Assembly (NCBI GenBank): GCA_964639225.1 | Contig: CAZXCK010000041.1 | Span: 1-30,112 of the forward strand | Reading direction: 5' to 3' | DNA length: 30,112 bases | From: CAZXCK01 sp964639225 | GTDB lineage: Bacteria > Chloroflexota > Anaerolineae > Aggregatilineales > Phototrophicaceae | Part shown: positions 14,692-21,104 of the stretch, one piece after another | How positions within the stretch are numbered: position 1 is the first letter of the stretch | Layout: the number at the start of each line of letters is the position of its first letter | Translations under genes and position numbers: made by a program | Notes under the pieces: model-generated | The model's database searches: none | Seen by the model: the letters and a program-made list of their open reading frames with translations, nothing else | What the model was told of the DNA's origin: nothing

Positions 14692-15135
14692 ATGAGTTTG
14701 CAACGATATGGATTTGGTGGGGCTGTTTTTGGGTTTGCTTTGCTGGCGTTGTTGGTATTGTTTTTTGGGCATTTGGCCAGTGCGTTGGAGTTGACTCGGC
14801 AGGAGCCTAAAGGGCCATACCCGGGCACTGTGGCGGCTAATGATTTGGATGTGACGTTTACGGCGGCTGTGGTGGGTGATGCAACCTTTGCTTGTACTGG
14901 TAAGGAATTAGTTTTGTTTCATAATTCTGGTGTTTCAGCGGTAACGTTTACCATTGATGCCCAAGTGGATATTTATAACCGTGATGCAGACATTACTAGT
15001 TATTCAATTGGGGCTGATGAGTATGCCGCGTTTTGGTTTGGTAATACGGTTGGTTGGCGGGACAGCAATGGGGTTGTGACCATGGATGCTTCAAGTACGG
15101 ATTTGAAGTATGCAGTGATTGGGCCGATTGAGTAA
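14692..15135 (+). CDS. Virion-type beta protein with N-terminal export signal
   Basis: A 147-residue protein. The N-terminus 'MSLQRYGFGGAVFGFALLAL' continues hydrophobic to 'LASA', giving an Ala-x-Ala signal-peptidase site after A31. The mature part 'NDLDVTFTAAVVGDATFACTG' with 'VLFHNSG..AVTFTID', a 'DITSYSIGADEYAAFWFGN' turn and 'GWRDSNGVVTMDASS' resembles small beta-sandwich phage structural proteins often found near capsid genes. The slot between tail completion and tail tube is normally empty. As with the 11933 gene, export combined with a virion-like domain is puzzling. A noncleaved membrane anchor is the alternative. Confidence 0.68.
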   Translation: MSLQRYGFGGAVFGFALLALLVLFFGHLASALELTRQEPKGPYPGTVAANDLDVTFTAAVVGDATFACTGKELVLFHNSGVSAVTFTIDAQVDIYNRDADITSYSIGADEYAAFWFGNTVGWRDSNGVVTMDASSTDLKYAVIGPIE

Positions 15136-15145
15136 AGTTTGTTTA

Positions 15146-15169
15146 ACCGGCCAGAGGCCGGGCGCTACT
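15146..15169 (+). repeat. REP-like hairpin, family C
   Basis: ACCGGCCAG-AGGCCGG-GCGCTACT. Compared with 14178 it has a G-rich second arm and the terminal motif changed from CTACC to CTACT. Confidence 0.82.
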
Positions 15170-15219
15170 CAAGAATTAGTTTATTTATAGAAAATATCTA
15201 GATTGAGAGGATAAAGATT

Positions 15220-15651
15220 ATGGGTGTTACTGCTGCTACGGCTGCCATGGGGACTTTAATACAACGGTCTACTGACGGGGTTACTTATACAACCATTGCT
15301 GAAGTGACTTCATTTGATGGGCCTTCGGCTACGTTGAATTTGCTTGATGCGACTCATATGGAGTCTCCTGATAACTATATGGAGTACATTGCATCTTTAA
15401 AAGATGGTGGTGAACTATCTTTGCAGGTTTCTTATTTACCAACAAACAATACTCAAAATGTTTTGCAAGAAGATTTGGACAATCGCACTAAACAATATTG
15501 GAAAGTTCAGTGGACTGATGCGGTTTCGTCTTATGCGACTTTTCGCGGGTTTGTTACCAATTTCAGCCATTCAGGTGGGGTTGATACAAAATTAGATGCT
15601 TCAATTACGATTAAGATCACTGGTAAAGTTACGTTTACTGAGGGTACATAA
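15220..15651 (+). CDS. Major tail tube protein
   Basis: Polymerises into the tail tube. The 143-residue protein has the gpV-like/phage tail tube pattern: 'GTLIQRSTDGVTYTTIAEVTSFDGP', 'LDATHMESPDNYMEYIASLKDGGELSLQVSY', 'YWKVQWTDAVSSYATFRGFVTNFSHS', and a closing 'LDASITIKITGKVTFTEG'. GAGAGGA upstream of ATG 15220 is a good ribosome binding site. It directly precedes the chaperone pair, as in most siphophages. Confidence 0.92.
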   Translation: MGVTAATAAMGTLIQRSTDGVTYTTIAEVTSFDGPSATLNLLDATHMESPDNYMEYIASLKDGGELSLQVSYLPTNNTQNVLQEDLDNRTKQYWKVQWTDAVSSYATFRGFVTNFSHSGGVDTKLDASITIKITGKVTFTEGT

Positions 15652-15653
15652 GA

Positions 15654-15699
15654 TTGTCTTAATCAGGATAGTCAAAATTAAAGAATTAGCAGGATAAAC
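15654..15699 (+). repeat. Dispersed repeat, family D (diverged)
   Basis: TTGTCTTAATCAGGATAGTC followed by AAAATTAAAGAATTAGC and AGGATAAAC. It starts 3 nt after the tail tube stop and is followed within 4 nt by a family E hairpin. Confidence 0.8.
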
Positions 15700-15702
15700 A
15701 AT

Positions 15703-15730
15703 GGTGGGTTGCACAGCGTATCCCACACTA
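15703..15730 (+). repeat. REP-like hairpin, family E (decayed)
   Basis: GGTGGGTT-GCACAGCGT-ATCCCACACTA. It differs from 11892-11920 by substitutions in the second arm and the end motif, which leaves a weaker stem (GGTGGG / CCCACA, one mismatch). Confidence 0.7.
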
Positions 15731-15744
15731 TGGGGGTTTAATAA

Positions 15745-16098
15745 ATGTTGAATCGAGATGATTTTCTTAACAAGAACAAATTAAGCACCAAGGAAATTAC
15801 TGTGGCTGCTTGGGACGATACAGTTTTGATTCGTGAGTTGACAATTGCGGATCGTACTAAGTTTTTTAAGCGAGTGCAGGAAATCCAAAAAAATGAAGGC
15901 AAGGAAAGTTTGGTTGATTTACAAGTTGATTTAGTTTTAATGTCGGTTATTGACCAAGATGGTGAAAGGTTATTCGACGACAGCGAGCGTGATTTATTAT
16001 TGAAATGTTCAGGTAAAGCAATTTCTAATATTGCTGACCAAATTTTGACACATAACGGCATGGATGAGGATGCAATTATTGAAGCTGAAAAAAATTAA
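15745..16098 (+). CDS. Tail assembly chaperone, gpG-like (zero frame)
   Basis: A 117-residue chaperone that would coat the tape measure during tail assembly. It has a Lys/Glu-rich start, then 'VLIRELTIADRTKFFKRVQ', 'LVLMSVIDQDGERLFDDSE' and 'ISNIADQILTHNGM', typical of G-type chaperones. It ends GAA-AAA-AAT-TAA, a slippery A7 tract (16088-16094) immediately before the stop. A -1 slip there fuses it to the frame ending at 16418, giving a 224-residue GT-type product. The position between tail tube and tape measure fits. Confidence 0.85.
   Translation: MLNRDDFLNKNKLSTKEITVAAWDDTVLIRELTIADRTKFFKRVQEIQKNEGKESLVDLQVDLVLMSVIDQDGERLFDDSERDLLLKCSGKAISNIADQILTHNGMDEDAIIEAEKN
16088..16094 (+). promoter_or_regulatory. 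Programmed -1 frameshift site (A7)
   Basis: Seven A, read GAA-AAA-AAT in the zero frame. The -1 frame has a TGA at 16086-16088 and the zero frame a TAA at 16096-16098, so a slip can only occur within this window. It joins the two chaperone frames as in lambda G/GT. Confidence 0.82.
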
Positions 16099-16418
16099 AA
16101 ACCCAGCCGGAACGGTATTTTTTATTTAAGTTGGCGTTGCGGTTGGGATGTACAGTTACCGAAATTGAACAACAAATGGGGTCGAGGGAATTAACGGAAT
16201 GGATGGCTTTTGATCGGATTAATCCAATTGATTCTGATTTAAGGAATGAGATGATGGGGTCGATTGTGGCAAGCACGGTTGCCAATTGTCATCGGGGGAA
16301 AAATACCAGGCCGTTTAAGGTTTCTGATTTTATGCCGACTTGGGATGTTAAGCAGAAAAAGACAGATAGTTTGATTCGGTTGCGGGATTATCTAAAAGGG
16401 ATGGCTAAGAAAAAATGA
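16089..16418 (+). CDS. Tail assembly chaperone, GT extension (-1 frame)
   Basis: An open -1 frame with no ribosome binding site or good start of its own (first candidate TTG 16131). It encodes 'QPERYFLFKLALRLGCTVTE' followed by 'IEQQMGSRELTEWMAFDRI', the recognisable T-domain of siphophage GT chaperones (family pattern 'ER.FL..LALRLG.TV.ELE..MSSREL.EW'). It should be made only as an extension of the 15745 gene by -1 frameshifting. The C-terminus is basic ('GMAKKK'). The last 4 nt overlap the next ATG. Confidence 0.85.
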   Translation, partial: KKLKTQPERYFLFKLALRLGCTVTEIEQQMGSRELTEWMAFDRINPIDSDLRNEMMGSIVASTVANCHRGKNTRPFKVSDFMPTWDVKQKKTDSLIRLRDYLKGMAKKK

Positions 16419-16699
16419 AAGTTTTAATTGCATTTATTTTATTGGCTTTTGTTTCTTGTTCGACTTCGCCTTTGGTGGATATTGAGACCGGGCCGAGTAG
16501 TCATCATCTTGAGGAACATCAGTGGTTGGTTGATAAGGTCATTCGGCAGGGGGATGATATCGAGCGGCTTGATCGGGAGATTGATGAGGTCGTTCGAATT
16601 TTGATTGAGCAGAGGGAAGGGAAGTTGCCTAAGTTGCCGCCTTATCCAAGCCGGATGAGTAATGGTGCTGGGGGGTATTTGGAGGAAGCGCCAGAATGA
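16415..16699 (+). CDS. Phage lipoprotein in a moron-like position
   Basis: A 94-residue protein with a lipoprotein-type signal: 'MKVLIAFILLAFVSC', Cys15 as lipidation site with Phe-Val-Ser before it. A charged, probably coiled-coil stretch follows ('LVDKVIRQGDDIERLDREI'), then a Pro-rich tail 'KLPKLPPYPSRM'. The start overlaps the upstream stop (ATGA). It forms a pair with the 16696 membrane protein between the chaperone and the tape measure, the place where HK97 carries its gp15 superinfection-exclusion moron. Superinfection exclusion is therefore a hypothesis. The Pro-rich lipoprotein also recalls an outer-membrane spanin, but the partner topology does not fit. Confidence 0.68.
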   Translation: MKVLIAFILLAFVSCSTSPLVDIETGPSSHHLEEHQWLVDKVIRQGDDIERLDREIDEVVRILIEQREGKLPKLPPYPSRMSNGAGGYLEEAPE

Positions 16700-16878
16700 G
16701 CGAGAAAAAACCATTGGAAGTCATTTCATTAGAGGAGAAAGTCAATAATTTAATGACTTTTTGCAATGAGAAGCAGAGTACAACAATGAAAGTTATGAAG
16801 AACATCGTTCCTATAATAATCATAGCAGCAACTTTGTTTGTTTTGTGGGTTAAGGAATTGATTGAGTTTGTTCGGTGA
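16696..16878 (+). CDS. Small single-span membrane protein (moron partner)
   Basis: A 60-residue protein. The first 36 residues are soluble and charged. One membrane segment 'IVPIIIIAATLFVLWV' follows, then a short 'KELIEFVR' tail. ATG overlaps the lipoprotein stop (ATGA), so the two are coupled. Topology (C-terminal span) differs from an inner-membrane spanin, where the span is N-terminal. The pairing with a lipoprotein and the site before the tape measure gene suggest a membrane function such as superinfection exclusion, by analogy with HK97 gp15. No family recognised. Confidence 0.65.
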   Translation: MSEKKPLEVISLEEKVNNLMTFCNEKQSTTMKVMKNIVPIIIIAATLFVLWVKELIEFVR

Positions 16879-16883
16879 TGTTC

Positions 16884-16910
16884 GCACCGGTTGGGAAACC
16901 GGTGCTCCCC
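16884..16910 (+). repeat. REP-like hairpin, family B
   Basis: Identical over 27 nt to 4742-4768: stem GCACCGGTT / AACCGGTGC, then TCCCC. It starts 5 nt after the upstream stop codon and ends 7 nt before the GGTGG of the tape measure gene. Confidence 0.9.
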
Positions 16911-16927
16911 AGATTGGGTGGTGATTG

Positions 16928-18742
16928 ATGGCGTCTAAGTTGGCGGATTTGGTTGTTAATATTGAGGCTCGGACTGCCCGGTTGGAATCTCAGTTGGGGA
17001 AAGCTGAGCGGTCTTTTAAAAATTCTGCCAGAAAGATGGAGCGGTCGTTTGATCGTGTGGGGCGTGGCATTGAGCGGGCTACAGGGAAGTTTAAAGGTTT
17101 GGTTGTTGCAGCTGGGGCGGCAGCGGCTGCTTATATTACGAGTTCATTTATTCGTGATTTGATTCAAACGAATAAAGAATATGAAAGTCTTGCCGGTGCG
17201 CTTGAGACTGTGACTGGATCGGCTGAGAAGGCTGATCGGCAGTTTAAGAAATTGCAAGAATTTGCCGCCACTACTCCATTTACATTAGATCAATCTATTA
17301 CAGCATTTATTCGATTACAAACTCTAGGTATTGAGCCGACTCGGGAGCGGTTGGAATCGTTTGGAAATACTGCTTCTGCTTTTTCTAAAGATATGGTGCA
17401 GTTTATTGAAGCGGTTGCTGATGCATCTGTGTTTGAATTTGAACGGCTTAAAGAGTTTGGTATTAAAGTGCGGCAAGAGACCGATTCGTTACAAGTGACG
17501 TTTCGCGGTAATACGGTCAAGATTGAAAAAGATGCACAGGCTATTGTGGATCATTTGACTAAGATTGGGCAGACGGATTTTGCTGGGGCTATGGAACGGC
17601 AGATGGAGCGATTACCAGGAAAACTTTCTAACCTTGAAGATGCTTTCAATAAATTGAAATTTGCTATTGGTCAGGGGGGTTTTGCCGGGGCAGTTGGTGA
17701 TGCTGCGGAAAAGATGTCTGCTTTTATTAATGAGTTTATAGATTCGGGATCGGCGGCAAGTATTGGGCAGGTTTTGGGGGATGCGTTTCGAGTGGCGACC
17801 GATGCGGCTATTGCTCTTACAAATGCGTTTGGGCAAATGGCGGCTGGGTATCGGACGCTTAAAGGGATATTGACTGGCAACGTTGGTGACTTGTTACAGA
17901 TGCAGTTTGACGCGATTAATGGCGTTATGGGTCAGAATCAAATGCAGGTTCCAGCGGTTGTCAAGAGTGGAACCAGCATGGAGCGGCAGGTTGAGCAGAT
18001 TGCTACTGGTGGGACTAAGACCAGTGAAGCCAAACAACAGCGCGGGAGTTTATTAGATTGGGTTGGGCGATTAAACGAAGCGGTGCAACGTGAGAATCAA
18101 TACTGGCAGGATACGGCTGATCAAATTAAAAGTGTTGTAGATCTTCAAGGGCAATATAAGCGGCGGGTTGAGGAAGTCAATGGGGCTTATATTCGCGGGT
18201 TAATTACTACTGAAGATAAATATAAAGCGTTGATTATTGCTGCCAAAGATCACAACGAGCAATTGAAACGGATGAAGTTGTTGGTTGGGGATTTTGCTGA
18301 TGGGGCGACTGTGGCTATGCAGGATTATTATGATTCTATCACCAATGGGGCACAGCGGGCTTATGCATTTTTTACCCGGACCATTCAATCAATGGAAGAT
18401 ACCTTGACTGATTTTTTCAGCACGGGGCGTTTAGATTTTCAGTCTTTTGCTGATGGGATTATTCGGGATATGAATCGGTTGTTGGTGCAACGGTTGATTA
18501 TGCCGCAGTTTTTGGGTGGGCTTAATGCGATTGCGCCAGGGATTGAAGGCATATTGCAGGGTGGTCCTACTCCTAGTGTGCCCGGGATTGATCGGGTGAT
18601 GCCGGTTGGTGCTGGGGGGAATACGACGATTAATACGAATATGTCAATTACTACGCCGGATGCGGATTCGTTTCGGAAGTCTCAGGATCAGGTTTTAAGA
18701 GAGTTGAAGCAGAAGATTAATCGGGTGCAGATGAAGGGGTGA
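16928..18742 (+). CDS. Tail tape measure protein
   Basis: Sets tail length and helps DNA entry. 604 residues: an N-terminal 'IEARTARLESQLGKAERSFKNSARKMERSF' coiled coil (seen in segments), a hydrophobic segment around 57-75 ('GLVVAAGAAAAAYITSSF'), the TIGR02675-type core 'ALETVTGSAEKADRQFKKLQ..A..TPF' with 'RLQTLGIEP' and 'LSNLEDAFNKLKFAIGQGG', then a helical rod and a lambda gpH-like C-terminal 'SFADGIIRDMNRLLVQRLIM'. ATG 16928 has GGTGG just upstream. At about 1.5 angstrom per residue this predicts a short tail near 90 nm. Confidence 0.93.
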   Translation: MASKLADLVVNIEARTARLESQLGKAERSFKNSARKMERSFDRVGRGIERATGKFKGLVVAAGAAAAAYITSSFIRDLIQTNKEYESLAGALETVTGSAEKADRQFKKLQEFAATTPFTLDQSITAFIRLQTLGIEPTRERLESFGNTASAFSKDMVQFIEAVADASVFEFERLKEFGIKVRQETDSLQVTFRGNTVKIEKDAQAIVDHLTKIGQTDFAGAMERQMERLPGKLSNLEDAFNKLKFAIGQGGFAGAVGDAAEKMSAFINEFIDSGSAASIGQVLGDAFRVATDAAIALTNAFGQMAAGYRTLKGILTGNVGDLLQMQFDAINGVMGQNQMQVPAVVKSGTSMERQVEQIATGGTKTSEAKQQRGSLLDWVGRLNEAVQRENQYWQDTADQIKSVVDLQGQYKRRVEEVNGAYIRGLITTEDKYKALIIAAKDHNEQLKRMKLLVGDFADGATVAMQDYYDSITNGAQRAYAFFTRTIQSMEDTLTDFFSTGRLDFQSFADGIIRDMNRLLVQRLIMPQFLGGLNAIAPGIEGILQGGPTPSVPGIDRVMPVGAGGNTTINTNMSITTPDADSFRKSQDQVLRELKQKINRVQMKG

Positions 18743-18747
18743 TATTC

Positions 18748-18852
18748 GCACCGGTTGGGAAACCGGTGCTCCCCAGTTGAGTGTTTCCCAGATTGGTGCT
18801 CCCCATTGTGGGGGTTGAGTAGTAATGATTGATGGGTTAGCACCCATCCTAC
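18748..18852 (+). repeat. Cluster of three REP-like hairpins (B, decayed B, A)
   Basis: 18748-18774 is an intact family B copy. 18783-18804 is a decayed B copy ending GGTGCTCCCC, whose tail forms a new CCCCA-TTG-TGGGG hairpin (18801-18813). 18831-18852 is family A with loop TAGC. All three point the same way. Together they fill the 122-nt gap between the tape measure and distal tail genes. Confidence 0.85.
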
Positions 18853-18864
18853 CAGGTTGGATTT

Positions 18865-19509
18865 ATGGCTTTTGATGATGTTCGGTTTCCTACTGCTATT
18901 TCGATTCAGGCTCAGGGTGGTCCTGGGTTTAAGACTGATATTTATGTTACGCAGTCGGGCTATGAGCAACGAAATATTAATTGGTCGATTACCCGTGGTC
19001 GGTGGGATGTTGCGCATGGGGTCAAAACTAAGTCTGATTTTGCTACGTTGAAAAATTTCTTTATGGCACGTTATGGGCGTGCGCATTCGTTTCGGTTTAA
19101 GGATTGGATGGATTACCAGGCTACGGCTGTTTCAATTGGTACTGGTGATAATTCTGCTACTCAATTTCAACTCAAAAAATTATATACCAATGGTGGGCGT
19201 ACTTATTCGCGGGTGATTACTAAGCCGGTGTCAGGAACGCTTTCTGTTTTTTTGGCAGGTGTTGAACAGACTGAGGGCGGTGGTGATGATTATACAGTGA
19301 ATTATGCCACGGGTGTTGTGACATTTAATAGTGCTCCTGGGGTTGAGGTTGCAATTACGGCTACGTTTCAATTCGATTGCCATTGCCGGTTTGATACGGA
19401 TCAATTGGATGCGCAGGTGGATGTTCCGCCAGATTCTAATGATGAGAATATTTATCTGAGTTGGAATGATATCCCTGTAGTAGAGATTAAAGAGGAAAGC
19501 AATGTGTGA
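18865..19509 (+). CDS. Distal tail protein (DUF2460, GTA gp12-like)
   Basis: A 214-residue protein of the TIGR02217/DUF2460 family found in gene transfer agents and related siphophages. It has the opening 'FDDVRFPTAISIQAQGGPGF', 'TDIYVTQSGYEQRNINWSI' with the family's G-x-E-x-R-N motif, 'GRWDVAHGVKTKSDFATLKNFF', 'RAHSFRFKDWMDY' and the end 'FQFDCHCRFDTDQLDA', where the Cys pair and RFDTD are conserved. It forms the first ring of the tail tip. The AGGTTGG ribosome binding site directly follows a family A repeat. Confidence 0.92.
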   Translation: MAFDDVRFPTAISIQAQGGPGFKTDIYVTQSGYEQRNINWSITRGRWDVAHGVKTKSDFATLKNFFMARYGRAHSFRFKDWMDYQATAVSIGTGDNSATQFQLKKLYTNGGRTYSRVITKPVSGTLSVFLAGVEQTEGGGDDYTVNYATGVVTFNSAPGVEVAITATFQFDCHCRFDTDQLDAQVDVPPDSNDENIYLSWNDIPVVEIKEESNV

Positions 19510-19696
19510 GATTGGTTGGATCGAAGAGGCGGAGAAGAATCGCCAGCATTTGATTCAATTGGCCAAGCGGGAGAAATGTATACGGAAAGCGTATGATCTT
19601 TTGATTGAGGCTGAGTTATTGGAGCGTCAGATTTATTTGGCACGGAAGTTTAGTAAGACTAGAAATGCTTGTCTGAATCAGGATGGCCAGGATTGA
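19502..19696 (+). CDS. Small hypothetical protein with repeat-derived C-terminus, 64 aa
   Basis: Unrecognised, charged, helical ('EEAEKNRQHLIQLAKREKCI'). ATG 19502 overlaps the DUF2460 stop, and GAGGAAAG lies just upstream, so it is coupled. The final residues 'CLNQDGQD' are encoded by the first part of a family D repeat (19669-19714), which also supplies the stop. The original C-terminus was probably replaced or truncated when the repeat arrived. The reality of the gene rests on its ribosome binding site and the absence of alternatives. Confidence 0.55.
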   Translation: MCEIGWIEEAEKNRQHLIQLAKREKCIRKAYDLLIEAELLERQIYLARKFSKTRNACLNQDGQD

Positions 19697-19714
19697 AGGA
19701 TTGGCAGGATAAAT
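19669..19714 (+). repeat. Dispersed repeat, family D
   Basis: TTGTCTGAATCAGGAT, then GGCCAGGATTGAAGGATT and GGCAGGATAAAT, nearly the same as 11312-11357. The first half is translated as the end of the 19502 gene; the second half is spacer. Confidence 0.85.
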
Positions 19715-19742
19715 GAGCACTAAATTCATGAGGTGGCGTTGA

Positions 19743-20588
19743 ATGGGTAAATCGATATCGGTGGGGTTGACTACACATATTGAGTCTGATGTTACCAGTC
19801 TTGCGCAGTGTGTGAAGATTGAGCGGACTGATGGGGATATGTTGGGATTCACTTCGCATGATGCGGATATTGTTTATGACGGCGTTACCTACCAGGCGGA
19901 TTCTGCTGTGGATCCAACAGCGATTCAGCAGGGGTCGGCTTTGGAGGTTCCCAATTTAGAATTGACCGGGTTGATTGATTCGGATTCGTTGACGGAAGCG
20001 GATTTGCGCAGCGGGAAATATGACGGGGCTGAGATTCGGATATTTTTGCTTAACTGGCAAGATACCAGCCAGGGGCCGTTGAAGTTGCTTCGGGGCTGGT
20101 TGGGTGAAGTTAAGTTGTTTCGCGGAATTTATAGCGTTGAAGTGCGCGGTTTGATGGATGCGCTTCAGGATAATTTGTTGAGGCGTTATACGCCAGATTG
20201 CCCGTGGGATTTGGGGGACTCGAATTGTGGGGTGGATTTGACCAGTGTTACCCAGAGTGGCACGGTCGGAACGGTGACGGATAACCGAACTTTTACGGCT
20301 GCGGGTTTAACGATATCTGCTGATGATGAATTTAATGGTGGGGTTCTGACTTGGACTTCTGGGGATAACAGCGGTGGTGTGGCCGAGGTTAAGGATTCGA
20401 CGTTGGCCGGGGTGATTACGTTGTATTTAAAGCAACCACAGGATATCTCGGTGGGTGACGGGTTTGATATCCATCCTGGGTGTAACAAGAGTTTATCTGA
20501 GTGTAAGGATACCTATGATAATGTTTTGTCGTTTGGTGGGTTTCCGCATGTTCCTAATCGGGATGAGATTATTGATGTGAGTGAGTAA
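19743..20588 (+). CDS. Tail tip protein (DUF2163, GTA gp13-like)
   Basis: A 281-residue DUF2163 / Phage_BR0599-type protein. N-terminal part: 'LTTHIESDVTSLAQCVKIERTDG', then 'GFTSHDADIVYDGVTYQAD' and 'NLELTGLIDSDSLTEADLRSGKYDGAEIRIFLLNW' (seen in segments). Middle: 'RGIYSVEVRGLMDALQ' and 'YTPDCPWDLGDSNCGVDL'. C-terminal: 'GCNKSLSECKDTYDNVLSF' with 'GGFPHVPNRDE', the conserved Cys-containing end. It follows DUF2460 as in gene transfer agents. AGGTGG is 7 nt upstream of ATG 19743. Confidence 0.92.
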   Translation: MGKSISVGLTTHIESDVTSLAQCVKIERTDGDMLGFTSHDADIVYDGVTYQADSAVDPTAIQQGSALEVPNLELTGLIDSDSLTEADLRSGKYDGAEIRIFLLNWQDTSQGPLKLLRGWLGEVKLFRGIYSVEVRGLMDALQDNLLRRYTPDCPWDLGDSNCGVDLTSVTQSGTVGTVTDNRTFTAAGLTISADDEFNGGVLTWTSGDNSGGVAEVKDSTLAGVITLYLKQPQDISVGDGFDIHPGCNKSLSECKDTYDNVLSFGGFPHVPNRDEIIDVSE

Positions 20589-20621
20589 TGGTGGCACCGG
20601 GCCACAGTGGTGGCGTTTATT

Positions 20622-20643
20622 GATGGGTTAGTACCCATCCTAC
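20622..20643 (+). repeat. REP-like hairpin, family A, beside a possible decayed B copy
   Basis: Stem GATGGGT / ACCCATC, loop TAGT, then CTAC. The preceding GGTGGCACCGGGCCACAGTGG (20590-20610) resembles the start of family B without its CTCCCC end. The hairpin abuts the GGGGTGA ribosome binding site of the next gene. Confidence 0.85.
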
Positions 20644-20651
20644 GGGGTGAT

Positions 20652-21065
20652 ATGGTTAGTCGGAATCAGATTGTTGAGCAGGCTCGGAGTTATTTGGGGG
20701 TGCCGTTTGTGCATCAGGGGCGGTCTCGGCGTGGGTTGGATTGTGTGGGGTTGGTGATACGGGTTGCTAAAGATTTCGAGTTATCGAATTATCAAGAAAT
20801 TGCTTATGATCGGCGGCCTGATGGGCGGTTGATTTCGGTGCTTCGAGAGCATTTGGTTCGCAAGTTTCCGAGTGATGCGTTTTTACCGGGTGATGTGGTG
20901 GCGTTTCGGTTGCCGAAGTATCCATGTCATGTGGCAATTTATTCGGGGAATGGTCGTATTATTCATGCGTTGGCTGGTAATCGGAAGGTTGTTGAGCATG
21001 TGATTGATCAACGGTGGTGGGACCGGGTTGTTGAGAAGTATTCGATTCCAGGGGTTGAGAATTAA
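20652..21065 (+). CDS. NlpC/P60 tail peptidase (GTA gp14-like)
   Basis: A cell-wall peptidase in the tail tip that would open peptidoglycan for DNA entry. The 137-residue NlpC/P60 domain has the catalytic Cys in 'RGLDCVGLV' (C31), His in 'PCHVAIYSG' (H93) and the third polar residue in 'GRIIHALA' (H105). 'LPGDVVAF' precedes the His as usual. ATG 20652 is preferred to GTG 20607, because the longer form would translate the REP hairpin. GGGGTGA is directly upstream. Order DUF2460-DUF2163-NlpC equals the gene transfer agent tail tip. Confidence 0.92.
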   Translation: MVSRNQIVEQARSYLGVPFVHQGRSRRGLDCVGLVIRVAKDFELSNYQEIAYDRRPDGRLISVLREHLVRKFPSDAFLPGDVVAFRLPKYPCHVAIYSGNGRIIHALAGNRKVVEHVIDQRWWDRVVEKYSIPGVEN

Positions 21066-21069
21066 ACTT

Positions 21070-21091
21070 GATGGGTTAGCACCCATCCTAC
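21070..21091 (+). repeat. REP-like hairpin, family A
   Basis: Stem GATGGGT / ACCCATC, loop TAGC, then CTAC, directly followed by AGGTGG, the ribosome binding site of the hub gene. Confidence 0.9.
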
Positions 21092-21104
21092 AGGTGGTTT
21101 TTAG

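Noticed and set aside
16415..16878. Standard spanin pair
   Set aside because: The membrane protein has its span at the C-terminus and the pair is far from the lysis genes; a classical inner spanin has an N-terminal span and a periplasmic coiled coil.
20607..20651. Longer NlpC/P60 start at GTG 20607
   Set aside because: It would translate the family A hairpin and has no suitable ribosome binding site; ATG 20652 does, and the domain begins right after it.
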